DNA from: Candidatus Propionivibrio aalborgensis
GTDB taxonomy: Bacteria; Pseudomonadota; Gammaproteobacteria; Burkholderiales; Rhodocyclaceae
Reading direction: 5' to 3'
NCBI RefSeq assembly: GCF_900089945.1
Contig: NZ_FLQY01000246.1
Span: 23,572-87,571, forward strand
DNA: 64,000 nucleotides
Shown here: positions 9,800-19,026 of the stretch, in pieces
Numbering within the stretch: the stretch's first letter is position 1
How the letters are laid out: every line of letters begins with the position of its first letter
The notes under the pieces: generated by a model
The model's input: the letters and a program-made list of their open reading frames with translations, nothing else
Databases searched by the model: none
What the model was told of the DNA's origin: nothing
Translations under genes and position numbers: made by a program

Positions 9800-11005
9800 T
9801 CACAGGGCTACCCCTCGAAAGTGGTCGCGCAGCCCGTCGGTCAAGGCATCGGTAAGGCGGATCAAAAATGCAGCGCAAACGATGATTATCACGTTGAAGA
9901 GGATAAATGCCACACTTCTGACCATCCACGAAAGATTGGGAATGTCGAGACCAGCAATGTAAATGGCATTGATAATCGCCAAGGCAAGAGCGTAATGATT
10001 TATGTAGATGGGATAAGATAGGTTGCCGACGGTTCGGTCGTGACGTCGCGTCAGACGAAACCGGCCCACTGAATACTCCTGCCGGCCACCAAGAATTACC
10101 AAGAAGCCGGCGAGCAAAGTCAGCACATACAGCCCCACCACCAGCGATGCCCCGCTCATGTTGGGTCCAGCATAAACGCCAAGTTGCACGCACGCCATTG
10201 CGCCAGCGGCGAACAGTATCGCCAGGAGTAACGGGCGCCGCGAGCCCTCGCAACCGTAGTAAGAGATCATGACGCCAAGCAGAAAATGAGGTGCCCACTG
10301 CATATGGAACACCAACGGAATCCTCGCCGCCAAGTCGCCCCATTGAGACCCGCGCAGAAAGCCGCCGTAGTTCAGCGTGCCAACGGCGAACATTCCGAAG
10401 GCGGCAAGCAAAAAAACTGTACCAGCACTTCTTGTCCCGACGAATCGTGCGCAAAGTGAATGCAGAAACAGAGCCCAGTAGAAAATCATCTCGGTAAAGA
10501 TCGCCCAAGAGTACCTGACGAACTGGTAATAGGGCTCCGGTGTGATGCCAAAAAGCTTCGCGATGCGGCTGTCCAACGGGAACAGAGGCGCCAACAGCGA
10601 CAGAACCGCGTTTTCGTAGGATATGGCGCCCTCTGGAATCGACTCAAGCCGGACACCGGCAGTACCGATGTGCAAAATGGCAAAATGCACTACGATCGAT
10701 ACGACCGCAGCAACCAAGAGTGGAGGGCCAATACGCAGGTAGCGATTGATGATAAAACTGAAACTCCTGAGCGAGTACCAGTTAGCCACGGCTTCCGCCA
10801 TCAAGTAACCCGAGAGCACGAAGAAGACGCTCACCGCGACGTTTCCGAGTTGTAGTTGGGGCAACCACCCTGAGAGTTCCGGAATGAAAACAAGAGTGCT
10901 GTGACTCCATAACACCATGAGGGCCAAGACGAAGCGAAAGACACCTTGCATCTTGTAGCCGTCAGCGAGAACCTCCGGAGGCCGGGCTGCTTCAGCCACC
11001 AGCAT
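9800..11005 (-). CDS. Membrane acyltransferase, acyltransferase-3 family
   Basis: 401 residues, nearly all hydrophobic helices (about ten). The N-terminal FRFVLALMVLWSHS carries the conserved histidine of the family, and VFFVLSGYLMAEA is the matching FxLSGYL loop, followed by an RYLRIGPP segment. Family members (OafA/WcaH-like) O-acetylate or otherwise acylate surface polysaccharides at the inner membrane. ATG at 11005 (MLVAEAARPPEV) gives a 14-base overlap with the oxidoreductase gene upstream; ATG at 10951 is possible. The frame stays open further upstream, but that part is arginine-rich, antisense-like and overlaps the next gene, so it was excluded. The gene seems less GC-rich than its neighbours. 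Confidence 0.88.
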   Translation of the reverse strand: MLVAEAARPPEVLADGYKMQGVFRFVLALMVLWSHSTLVFIPELSGWLPQLQLGNVAVSVFFVLSGYLMAEAVANWYSLRSFSFIINRYLRIGPPLLVAAVVSIVVHFAILHIGTAGVRLESIPEGAISYENAVLSLLAPLFPLDSRIAKLFGITPEPYYQFVRYSWAIFTEMIFYWALFLHSLCARFVGTRSAGTVFLLAAFGMFAVGTLNYGGFLRGSQWGDLAARIPLVFHMQWAPHFLLGVMISYYGCEGSRRPLLLAILFAAGAMACVQLGVYAGPNMSGASLVVGLYVLTLLAGFLVILGGRQEYSVGRFRLTRRHDRTVGNLSYPIYINHYALALAIINAIYIAGLDIPNLSWMVRSVAFILFNVIIIVCAAFLIRLTDALTDGLRDHFRGVAL

Positions 11006-13157
11006 TGGTTTCCTGTACAACCGATAGCTTCGCCTGGATATCAAGCGCCACTTGGGTCGCCTGCAGTTGTTGCCAAAGGGGAATCGGCCAGTCGCCGCCA
11101 TTACGGACGGCTGAAGAAAAGGCCGCAACTTCCTCGCGATGCCCCTTCTCCATCCGCGTGGTCTCGAAATTCCTGATGCCTTTCGCCCCGACCGCATCGA
11201 ACCGCCGGTAGTCGTCTACGCTCAACACTTTGCCGTCCACATAGACATCGACACGCTCCTTGGAATGTCCGGCTGCGCCAAGCGCCGTATAGGTCAAGGT
11301 GGCGACCGATCCATCGTCGAAACTCAGGGTAGCAACGAAGTTGTCGCTCGGTCCATAGTGGGCAGTGCCGGAGCTTATGGCAGCAACGTCGACACGCCGT
11401 ACGCGGGCACCCGTCAACCGGGTAAAGAAGTCATAGAAATGGCAGGCCTCGCCCAGGTTGCGACCACCTCCTTCCGCACTCTGGACCCAGTGGTCACGTG
11501 CGATGAAACCAGCATTGACTCGGTAGTTGATAATCATCGGCGCGACACGATTCGCCGTGGCGCGAGCCAGCGCTTCGGCGTAGGGTGAGAAACGCCGGTT
11601 AAAGCCCACCATCAACACGGGCGCGCCATCACCTGCAGCTTCGTAGAAGTCGCGGATGGCGTCGAGTTCCGCCTGGGCCAGGCACAGCGGCTTTTCCACG
11701 AAGACGTGTTTTCCCGCCTGCAGCGCCTCCAGCACCAGCGGCCCGTGCGTGTTGTGACGGGTGGCGATCATTACCGCATCGACTGCGCGATCGGAGAGTA
11801 CCGCATGGTAGTCCGTCGAGGCGAACTCGGCGCCGAACTGGCGGGCAACATTCGTTGCATTGTGGCCTTGACGCGTGACCACCCCGGCCAGACTGAACGC
11901 CTCCGGCATCGCGGCGACGATCGGCATCAGTGTGCCACGAGCGAAGCCGCCGGCACCGAGCACGGCAAGGCGTATGGCACCGGGCCGGCCGCTCCTGGCG
12001 CCCGGATTGGGAACACGTCGTACCGGCTGCTTCTCATCGTTGACAGGATACGAGAGCAGAAGTGCGAGCGGCCGGGCATCGCCTGTCTGCAACGCCTGAT
12101 AGGCATCGCCTGCACGTTCGACCGGATGGACGCCCTCGATCAGCGGCGCGATTCTGAGCCGTCCGTCAGACATCAGGCGCAGGCATTCCTGCATATTGCG
12201 GTTTTCCGTCCAGCGTACATAGGCGAGCGGGTAATCGAGCCCCGCCTCCTCGTAGGTGCGGTCGTAACGGCCTGGTCCATAGGAAGTAGACACAAAGAAA
12301 TCCAGCTCCTTGGCGTAGAAGTCGCCGCGTTGAAGATCGAGACCGACGTCGCCTACCAGCACCACCCGTCCCTTGCGCCGGCAACAGTGGAAGGCGGTGG
12401 CAACGATGTCGCTTGAAGCCGCAGCAGCAGTGACAATGACGCCATCCGCGCCATAGCCGTCAGTCATGCGGGCGACGTCGTCAGCCACCTTGCCGTCGTC
12501 GGGGTGAAGAGCCACCGCCATACCGTGAGCGACGGCCAGACTGAGACGCCTTCGGTCGAGGTCGAGGCCGATCACTCGCACACCGTTGGCGTGTAGCAAC
12601 TGCTGGGTGAGCTGGCCGAGGATGCCGAGGCCGATGACCACGAACGTCTCGCCCAAGGTCGGCGCGGCGCGGCGCACGCCCTGCAGAGCGATGGCGCCAA
12701 GCGTCACGGTGGATGCGTCGGCAGTCGAGACTCCATCCGGAATCGGCACCACCAGATTGCGTGCCACAGCGACCATCTCGGCGTGATAGGCGCTCTGCGA
12801 GCCGCCACAGGCAACATGGTCTCCCACCGCAATGTCGTCGACGCCCGCTCCCACCTCGATCACGACACCGGCCGCCGAGTAACCGAGAGGATGGGCTTCC
12901 TCCAGTTTGGCCTTGACGAGATCGCGGGTCTCCGCCAGTCCATGGCTGCGTACCCGGTCGATTACCTGCTTGACATCCTTCGGGCGCTGCAGGGCGCGCT
13001 TCCAGAGGGGAAGGTTGCTGGTGCGCACACCGCTCATCTCCGTGCCGACCGAAATGCAGGAGTACTCGAGACGCACCAGCACATGACCCGCCTCTGCGAC
13101 TGGCGCCGGGACCTCTTCGACTGCAACCCCGCCGTGGCGGATTAGCACCTGTTTCAC
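10992..13157 (-). CDS. Two-domain oxidoreductase: zinc-type alcohol dehydrogenase fused to Gfo/Idh/MocA
   Basis: 721 residues joining two dehydrogenase folds. Residues 1 to about 360 are a medium-chain dehydrogenase: SCISVGTE near 33-40, HPLGYSAAGVV near 89-99 and the nucleotide loop GLGILG at 176-181. From about 390 a second Rossmann loop, LGAGGFARG, begins a Gfo/Idh/MocA oxidoreductase with VEKPLCLAQ further on. This bi-domain fusion is known from polysaccharide loci, usually near a heparinase-like gene, as here. It presumably oxidises or epimerises a nucleotide sugar or glycan end; the substrate is unknown. GTG at 13157 is the start: AAGGAG lies about ten bases upstream and GTGA overlaps the upstream stop. 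Confidence 0.9.
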   Translation of the reverse strand: MKQVLIRHGGVAVEEVPAPVAEAGHVLVRLEYSCISVGTEMSGVRTSNLPLWKRALQRPKDVKQVIDRVRSHGLAETRDLVKAKLEEAHPLGYSAAGVVIEVGAGVDDIAVGDHVACGGSQSAYHAEMVAVARNLVVPIPDGVSTADASTVTLGAIALQGVRRAAPTLGETFVVIGLGILGQLTQQLLHANGVRVIGLDLDRRRLSLAVAHGMAVALHPDDGKVADDVARMTDGYGADGVIVTAAAASSDIVATAFHCCRRKGRVVLVGDVGLDLQRGDFYAKELDFFVSTSYGPGRYDRTYEEAGLDYPLAYVRWTENRNMQECLRLMSDGRLRIAPLIEGVHPVERAGDAYQALQTGDARPLALLLSYPVNDEKQPVRRVPNPGARSGRPGAIRLAVLGAGGFARGTLMPIVAAMPEAFSLAGVVTRQGHNATNVARQFGAEFASTDYHAVLSDRAVDAVMIATRHNTHGPLVLEALQAGKHVFVEKPLCLAQAELDAIRDFYEAAGDGAPVLMVGFNRRFSPYAEALARATANRVAPMIINYRVNAGFIARDHWVQSAEGGGRNLGEACHFYDFFTRLTGARVRRVDVAAISSGTAHYGPSDNFVATLSFDDGSVATLTYTALGAAGHSKERVDVYVDGKVLSVDDYRRFDAVGAKGIRNFETTRMEKGHREEVAAFSSAVRNGGDWPIPLWQQLQATQVALDIQAKLSVVQETNAGG

Positions 13158-14485
13158 TGTCTGCTCACTCCTTTTTGCACTGCTTTTGCCGCGCCGGCGC
13201 GGAGAACATCCCCGAACGCGGCCCGAATGCGCGCCGCGTCGTGGTTGCGCCCCGCCGTGGCGCGGGCGCCGGCCGACAAGCGTACGCGCAACTCTCTATC
13301 GATGATCACCCGGCGCAAGCCTTCGACAAGATCCCGCAGATCGCGCCGGTCGACCACTTCGGCCCAACCGGCTTTCAGCGCATAGGCGATTTGCGCAGTA
13401 GCTGCCGGACCGTATGCGAGAACTGGAGTGCCAACGGCAAGGTAGGCGGGCACCTTGGTCGGCATGGAATACCGGATGAATCGCATGCTCTCCTGGTCGA
13501 AGTTGACCGGCAAGAGCAGCGCATCGGCAGCGGCGATACGACGGAAAAAGGCCTCGTCGTCTTCTATTGGCGGTTCGATTCGAACCGCCGGGTCGATTGC
13601 GAGACGGGCCCTGTAGCGCGCACCGTGATCGCTTGGTGTAGCGATAGTGAGGGTCGCTGCGACACCCTCGGCATTGAGCTTGGTCACGGCATGGCAGCAA
13701 TCGACCAGCGATTCGAGCTGGGCATTGGGGAAGATCGAGCCGACGTAGAGCAGGTCCGCCGGAGAGCCGGTTGCGAGCGTGGCTTTGGAAAAGGAGCTCC
13801 ACCGGGCCAGATCAACGGTGTTCTGGAACGGTTGGAACGTGCGCCCGTAGCGTTTCCGATAGGCGTCACACATTGCCGGCGAAATGCCTAGGCACTGATC
13901 GGCAACCGACATGAAATGTCGCACCCAGCCCTGCATCCGGCGCTGCTGCCACGGTCCCAACAAGCCCCTGCGATGATTGGCAGCCGCCCAGTCGTCCATG
14001 ACATGCACCGCCAGGGGAAGCTCGAACCGGCGTCTGATCTGCTCGATCAGGCTCATCATGCCGTTGGAGCCGAGAATCGTGTACAGCACTTGGGGGCGGA
14101 AGTCGGCGATCCAACGTTCCAATTCCGGAGTCAGACAGGCCCTTTCGGGAAAGCTGTCGCCGAGGATTCGAAGTGCCATGCTCTTCATGCGCGATGCGTC
14201 CCCGATCCGGCCTGCGGCAGCCTCTGGGGCTGACGCGGACACAGCGCTCGCAGCCCGATAGCGACGACGCAGGTGGTCGAACGGCGGAGCAAAATCCAGT
14301 TCCCCGGCACCGAGGACAAAGTATCGTTCGCACACGTCATCCGTGGTGGACTGCGGGTCGTTGTGCACCGTCGCCAAGGCCTCCTTCGGCCAACCCCGAA
14401 ACAGACTGGAAAACGTAATTCCCCCGCCGCTGATGCGATTGAAGGCGACGGGGGTGACAAAAAGTACGCGTGGATAATCGTTCAT
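13154..14485 (-). CDS. Glycosyltransferase, GT-B/GT4-like
   Basis: 443 residues. It starts MNDYPRVLFVTPVAFNRISG, the usual first beta-strand and donor/acceptor loop of GT4-like enzymes, and continues with HVMDDWAA near 190, DLLYVGSIFPNAQ near 265 and a C-terminal IRYSMPTKVPAYLAVGTPVLAYGP segment in place of a clean EX7E motif. Such variants are common in O-antigen clusters. Sugar specificity is unknown. Its stop overlaps the GTG start of the two-domain oxidoreductase by four bases, and it begins 31 bases after an epimerase gene. Confidence 0.82.
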   Translation of the reverse strand: MNDYPRVLFVTPVAFNRISGGGITFSSLFRGWPKEALATVHNDPQSTTDDVCERYFVLGAGELDFAPPFDHLRRRYRAASAVSASAPEAAAGRIGDASRMKSMALRILGDSFPERACLTPELERWIADFRPQVLYTILGSNGMMSLIEQIRRRFELPLAVHVMDDWAAANHRRGLLGPWQQRRMQGWVRHFMSVADQCLGISPAMCDAYRKRYGRTFQPFQNTVDLARWSSFSKATLATGSPADLLYVGSIFPNAQLESLVDCCHAVTKLNAEGVAATLTIATPSDHGARYRARLAIDPAVRIEPPIEDDEAFFRRIAAADALLLPVNFDQESMRFIRYSMPTKVPAYLAVGTPVLAYGPAATAQIAYALKAGWAEVVDRRDLRDLVEGLRRVIIDRELRVRLSAGARATAGRNHDAARIRAAFGDVLRAGAAKAVQKGVSRQ

Positions 14486-14516
14486 GCGACGAAATGCCCT
14501 CGGCCTGGACCTGCAA

Positions 14517-15446
14517 TCAGGAAACTACGGGGCACACACATGCCCGGCGCAGTTCGTCAATTCCGGCTTCGATCGACATTTTCGGCATCCACCCGGTAGC
14601 CTTGTTGAGAAGCGTGGCGTCAAGCACGTTGGCAGCCACATCAAAGCCGCGGAGTGGCAAGTAGCGGACCACAGTATGGCTTTGGTCTTGCCCGGTCACG
14701 ATGCCAGCGAGGCGCAAAATATCATTGTTGGAGTACCCGATGCCGGTACCGATATTGTAGGTAGCGCCGACAACTCCTTCTGTCAGACTGGCGACGATCC
14801 CGGCAGCAACGTCGCTTACATGAACGTAGTCACGCACCACACTGCCATCTCCGTAAATCTGCAGCGGCTGCCCGCAAGCTGCGGCCCTTACTGCAGCCGT
14901 GACAAAGCCGCCGCCCATTCCGCCGTCGCATCTCGCGCCATAGGCATTGCCCGGCCGCACGATGACCACGGGAAGTCCCTGAAGGGCATGATACATCTGG
15001 GCATACCGCTCAATGGTTAACTTGGTGATGCCGTAGGGCGAGATAGGGTTGGTCGGCGCGCCCTCCAGGATCGGCAGACTGGCGGCATTGCCGTAGACAG
15101 TGCCGCCAGATGATACGAGAACGAACCGGCCGACGCCTGCGGCAGCAACCTGTTGAAAAAGCGTGACCGTGGGCGACACATTTGCAATCAGATCATGGAT
15201 CGGGTCGGAAAAGCTGGTGCTCGGGACCGTTGCGTATGCCAGATGAACAATCGCATCAACGCGGGTCAGCACCTCGACCAAGGCATCTCTTGCATCGTAG
15301 GCAGTTCTGATGTACTCGACCTCGGCGGGCAGGCCTAGCGGACGCGGCGACCGGCCAATCACGATTGCGGCGTCTTCGCGCGAGAGCAGCTGACGAACCA
15401 GCCACTGGCCGATGAAGCCGCCGCCACCGATAACGCAAACCTTCAA
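14517..15446 (-). CDS. NAD-dependent sugar epimerase/dehydratase (extended SDR)
   Basis: 309 residues of an extended short-chain dehydrogenase. GGGGFIG at 7-13 binds NAD; SSGGTVYGN near 110 holds the catalytic Ser region and SPYGITK near 138 supplies the Tyr-x-x-x-Lys pair; RPGNAYG is the following sugar-binding strand. This places it with GalE/RmlB-like nucleotide-sugar epimerases and dehydratases, but the exact product is open. The start is TTG at 15446, because only from there does the canonical N-terminal strand (MKVCVIGG) begin; the upstream stop lies one base before it. Confidence 0.83.
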   Translation of the reverse strand: MKVCVIGGGGFIGQWLVRQLLSREDAAIVIGRSPRPLGLPAEVEYIRTAYDARDALVEVLTRVDAIVHLAYATVPSTSFSDPIHDLIANVSPTVTLFQQVAAAGVGRFVLVSSGGTVYGNAASLPILEGAPTNPISPYGITKLTIERYAQMYHALQGLPVVIVRPGNAYGARCDGGMGGGFVTAAVRAAACGQPLQIYGDGSVVRDYVHVSDVAAGIVASLTEGVVGATYNIGTGIGYSNNDILRLAGIVTGQDQSHTVVRYLPLRGFDVAANVLDATLLNKATGWMPKMSIEAGIDELRRACVCPVVS

Positions 15447-15447
15447 T

Positions 15448-16395
15448 TCAGTCTCGCAGGATCAATGCAATGTTCCTGCGGCCTCCCCATAGCGCACGTA
15501 GCGATTTGCGGAACCCCGGAAATTTCAGCAGATGCTGCACGCCATGTTGCCCGGCCATGCGACGAGCTTGCCCAAGTGCAGCCAAGTAAGGGCGGTAAAC
15601 CAGTTTTTTCACAGCCTCAGGCAGCGGATAGGCACCCCTGTACATTAGCGACAGCCGGCATGTGATAGGCTGAAATCCCTGAAAATGAAAGAACAATAAT
15701 TCCTCGCCATCGACAAGAACTTGCGTCCCCTTTTGGGTAAAGCAGTAGCGTCCAACGTTCCAGGGCGCAACGTTGAGCCCCTTATGTACGACTCCCGGCG
15801 CCACATGAAACTGCTCCACCAGTTGCTCAAGGTACTTCTGGTCTCCGTACGCGCCTTCCGTCGGACGAGAGCTGACCGCTCCGGCACAGAGTCCTCGCCA
15901 AGTGACCAGGGCCGCCCTCCCGGCCTTACTGTTCCGGAATGCGGCAAAGCCCGCGTTGTATCGTCCGGCCGTTGCTTCGAATTCAGCAAAAGTCGGGGCA
16001 AAGTTGTGCGGTGTAAACACGCAGTCAAATCCATTCCGACCCATCAGCGCCGGTGAAATCCGACCGAAGACCAGCGAGTCGGCATCCAGGTAAACGGCCC
16101 ACTCGGCATCCGGGTAAGCGTCCAGAACATGTGACAGTAGGAACGGCTTGGTCGTCCAGCAAAACTCCGCGACATTGCGCCCATCCTTCAAGGCGAGCAA
16201 CTCGCCAAAAATAAATGAGTCGGGGCCGAGGACTTTGGCGCCCGGCAGGTCCATCTTTGCCAAAGCTGCGGCGGAAGCTGCATCCATGCACCCGAGAAGC
16301 AGCACATCGTCAGCGTTGTGCGAAGCAAAGGATCGTGTCAGGGCTATCGCTCGATCCAAATAGCCGCTGTCGAACAACGTAGTGTATACAATCAT
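15448..16395 (-). CDS. Putative GT-A glycosyltransferase (GT8-like)
   Basis: 315 residues starting MIVYTTLFDSGYLDRAIAL, typical of GT-A enzymes that begin with the nucleotide-binding strand. LDADSLVFG at 103-111 provides the metal-binding DxD motif (D104, D106), preceded by TTKPFLLSHVLD. A late HFQGFQPI fits the C-terminal metal-binding histidine of GT8-like proteins. No transmembrane segment is evident, so it likely works in the cytoplasm on a lipid-linked precursor. It is spaced by one base from genes on both sides. Confidence 0.72.
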   Translation of the reverse strand: MIVYTTLFDSGYLDRAIALTRSFASHNADDVLLLGCMDAASAAALAKMDLPGAKVLGPDSFIFGELLALKDGRNVAEFCWTTKPFLLSHVLDAYPDAEWAVYLDADSLVFGRISPALMGRNGFDCVFTPHNFAPTFAEFEATAGRYNAGFAAFRNSKAGRAALVTWRGLCAGAVSSRPTEGAYGDQKYLEQLVEQFHVAPGVVHKGLNVAPWNVGRYCFTQKGTQVLVDGEELLFFHFQGFQPITCRLSLMYRGAYPLPEAVKKLVYRPYLAALGQARRMAGQHGVQHLLKFPGFRKSLRALWGGRRNIALILRD

Positions 16396-16396
16396 G

Positions 16397-17377
16397 CTAT
16401 CGAACCGTAAAAACTACCGTGGTCGAGTGCCCGCGAGGGCGCATTTCCGCAGGTAAAATCCCTCTTCGTAGCATCGGCACCAGCATGGCTGCAATCTTAC
16501 TGTAGACGCGAAGTCGGAACGAATCGTCGACCAGACCGATCTTCTGCTGTCGCGCGTCCAGGCCCCGGATCACCAGCGCATTCAGATAGCCTTCCAAATG
16601 CTCCTCTGCCAAGATGTCGTTGAAGATCTTTCGGATTTCCAGCCCATACAGGCGCGCGATTGAGCGCAATGCCTCGTCGCTCCACCATGAAACGTGGTGC
16701 GGAGGACAGTTCAAAATGTTATTGATTGCGAATCGAAGGAACGAGTCTGCACTTGGTACCGAAACTATCAGACGACCGCCCGGTTTCAAACACCGAATGC
16801 TCGCGTCAAGGAAACTCCTCGGGCCAGCTACGTGCTCCAGGACTTGGAATGCGCAAACGACATCGACAGACGCCGGATGCCGCCTCGAATACTCCTCGAC
16901 CGTCTGTGAGAAGACAGTCAGGTGGCGCGCGCGGGCCTCGGCTGCCGCTGCGCCGGACAGCTCCAAGCCAACATAATGCTCCGTGCTGATGTAATTTGAA
17001 AAATTGCCGTCTCCACAGCCGATATCAAGCACGCTATCCGACTGGCCGATCTCCTGTGCCGCAATCAGGAACTCCTGCTTTTCCTTGATGTAATACCATC
17101 CGTGGTCCCGCAGTGCCTGGTAAAAGCACTCTGGTCCGGTGATAGCGGGGTAGAAAAAGCGGAAGTCACAACCCTTGCACCGGTACGACGACAGTTTGGT
17201 AACGTCCGAAAAGAGATCGCTCACGTCGATACCGAGTGTTTCGCGGTAAAGCTTCACCAAGACAGGCGGAGCCAGCGTCCGATGAATCTCTGCACTATTT
17301 CCATGACATAACGGGCACTGCATGCCTTCAACAGATTCTGTCACCGGAACGTTTTCATGCTTTGAAGCAGATATCAT
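16397..17377 (-). CDS. SAM methyltransferase with N-terminal cysteine (zinc-like) module
   Basis: 326 residues. Two cysteine pairs, CPLC at 21-24 and CKGC at 67-70, form a probable zinc knuckle ahead of the class I methyltransferase fold, whose motif I LDIGCGDG is at about 117-124; FQVLEHVAGP and CLKPGGRLIVSVPS follow. Methyltransferases of this build (Methyltransf_23/13-like) are frequent in surface-glycan loci and usually lack a tested substrate. ATG at 17377 overlaps the stop of the upstream 550-residue protein by four bases. Confidence 0.85.
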   Translation of the reverse strand: MISASKHENVPVTESVEGMQCPLCHGNSAEIHRTLAPPVLVKLYRETLGIDVSDLFSDVTKLSSYRCKGCDFRFFYPAITGPECFYQALRDHGWYYIKEKQEFLIAAQEIGQSDSVLDIGCGDGNFSNYISTEHYVGLELSGAAAAEARARHLTVFSQTVEEYSRRHPASVDVVCAFQVLEHVAGPRSFLDASIRCLKPGGRLIVSVPSADSFLRFAINNILNCPPHHVSWWSDEALRSIARLYGLEIRKIFNDILAEEHLEGYLNALVIRGLDARQQKIGLVDDSFRLRVYSKIAAMLVPMLRRGILPAEMRPRGHSTTVVFTVR

Positions 17378-19026
17378 CGATCGTTCTCCGGTAATGCACG
17401 CTGCTCATCCTGCAACAAGTCGCTCACTGCATCTTTCGCTATCCAGGCAGCAAGGGTTCGCAGGTCTTCTCCCGGTTGCCATGTTCTGACAGGCACAGTT
17501 CGCGTATTCTGTGCCAAGTCTTTCAATCCATAGGTATTGGCGTTGAAGTCGAGGAGAAACGATCGCATTGGAAGCGGACGAAGAGTGAGCGCCCCATAAT
17601 AGTGCCGACGCGCAAGACTCCTCGTTTCAGAATCCAGCTTGGGCTGCAAGTGCAGCGCAGAAAGTACCTGTGCGTACTCTTCACGGGATCCGGGGTCGAT
17701 GGTGAAGCCAAGGCCGGTATATCGGCCGGTACCCGCCGTAACTACGGGGATCCCGAGACAGGGTAGTTCCATCCCAATGGTCCCTCTTACCGTCAGACCG
17801 ACGTCTGCAACGTCGAATAGCGAGGCCGTGTTGATAGGTGTATCCGCAGGCATAATCTTGACGTGATCCGGCAACTTGCCGAAAGCCTGCGTCAGCGCCT
17901 GCACTTCAAGTTGCTCCAGCGGCGCATCATCCATTTGCGAACGCCAGACGTTCACCGGATGAACCTTGACGATCCAGTTCACCCGGGGGTTGGCGATTGC
18001 CAGCCGAACCGTCTCGACCAGCCATTGCTCATAATCGTCATAGAGACTTTCCCCGTAGAAGAACGTTGCGTCATACAGGATGTGAGCAAAGATCACTGCT
18101 GTCTTGCGGGCGGTATCAAGCGAAAGGAGTTGGCGAACCTCATCCGCAGGCAACCGCTTCTTTCCGTCCTGCAGCTTCTGACGGTTGTACCAACCTCCAT
18201 CCCGGTAATTTGCCTCAATCGTTTCAATTACCGCCTGATCGTTCTTTTCCGTCCAGGGAAGAGACTTGAGCTTCGCCCATGTCGCGGGAGACAAGGCCAT
18301 CGGATGCATCGCCCTGTTTGCGAGGCGATAGCGGGTGTACATCAGGGAATCGGAGCGTGGAGCACCAAACCACTGAATTGAGTCGCAGCCCGAAAGCAGG
18401 CAAGCATCGAATACCTCTCCCGCCGGGGTATAGCCGCGTTCATTGAACAGAGCCCGGGCAGGTTTCACCTCCGATATCAACATGGTTGCTGCATCCGCTG
18501 CCTGGATCGAATCCGCAAGAGCCCCCAGTACGAGCGAACGGACGCCCTGGTCGGAAAGATCGAGGCGGCCTTCGCGACGAATGCGAAGCACCTTGGAAAG
18601 CGCATTGCGGCCAATTCGCACACCTGCTCGCTCGATTCCAGACAAGTCGGCTGTCGTCACGGCATTCCCCATGAGCCGCTCCGCCTCTACCTCGCCTGGC
18701 CGACGATGAACCGCTGCCAGGTACTTGTTGAAATAGGCGAACTCGACGTCAGGGCATGCCGCCCGATAAAGACGCTCCAGGATCGGCTCCCGGCGAGGCA
18801 GCAATACGGTCGAACGAAGACCCTCCTGCGACAAACAGCCGGCGATGAGTGACTCGACCTTTGCCGTACCTATCATTGTGAACAGATCGCAAACAAGAAC
18901 CCGGCCACGAAATGCGGGGCGCGCCTCGGCGCGCAAGCCCGACAGCATTCGCCGCCAGGCCAAGGCGTCGATTTCGAGCAAAGCCCGACGCCACGCGCGG
19001 CGGGGAAGCGGCAGAATCCGCTTCAA
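17374..19026 (-). CDS. Large glycan-locus protein, capsule-synthesis/GT-B-like, function unknown
   Basis: 550 residues I cannot assign to a named enzyme. The second half has VKVHPVNVWRSQ near 360, ADTPINTASLFDVADVGLTVRGT and GMELPCLGIPVVTAGTGRY, which resemble the nucleotide-binding half of capsule-synthesis (KpsC/S-like) and other GT-B transferases: a VKxHP strand, then a serine/threonine-rich loop and a GxxGxE-like turn. An early FTMIGTAKVESLIAGCLSQEG could be the acceptor domain start. A transferase making a link to a Kdo-like or nonulosonic sugar is plausible because CMP-sugar genes lie directly upstream. TTG at 19026 follows the neuA-like stop with no gap; the next Met is residue 27. Confidence 0.6.
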   Translation of the reverse strand: MKRILPLPRRAWRRALLEIDALAWRRMLSGLRAEARPAFRGRVLVCDLFTMIGTAKVESLIAGCLSQEGLRSTVLLPRREPILERLYRAACPDVEFAYFNKYLAAVHRRPGEVEAERLMGNAVTTADLSGIERAGVRIGRNALSKVLRIRREGRLDLSDQGVRSLVLGALADSIQAADAATMLISEVKPARALFNERGYTPAGEVFDACLLSGCDSIQWFGAPRSDSLMYTRYRLANRAMHPMALSPATWAKLKSLPWTEKNDQAVIETIEANYRDGGWYNRQKLQDGKKRLPADEVRQLLSLDTARKTAVIFAHILYDATFFYGESLYDDYEQWLVETVRLAIANPRVNWIVKVHPVNVWRSQMDDAPLEQLEVQALTQAFGKLPDHVKIMPADTPINTASLFDVADVGLTVRGTIGMELPCLGIPVVTAGTGRYTGLGFTIDPGSREEYAQVLSALHLQPKLDSETRSLARRHYYGALTLRPLPMRSFLLDFNANTYGLKDLAQNTRTVPVRTWQPGEDLRTLAAWIAKDAVSDLLQDEQRALPENDR

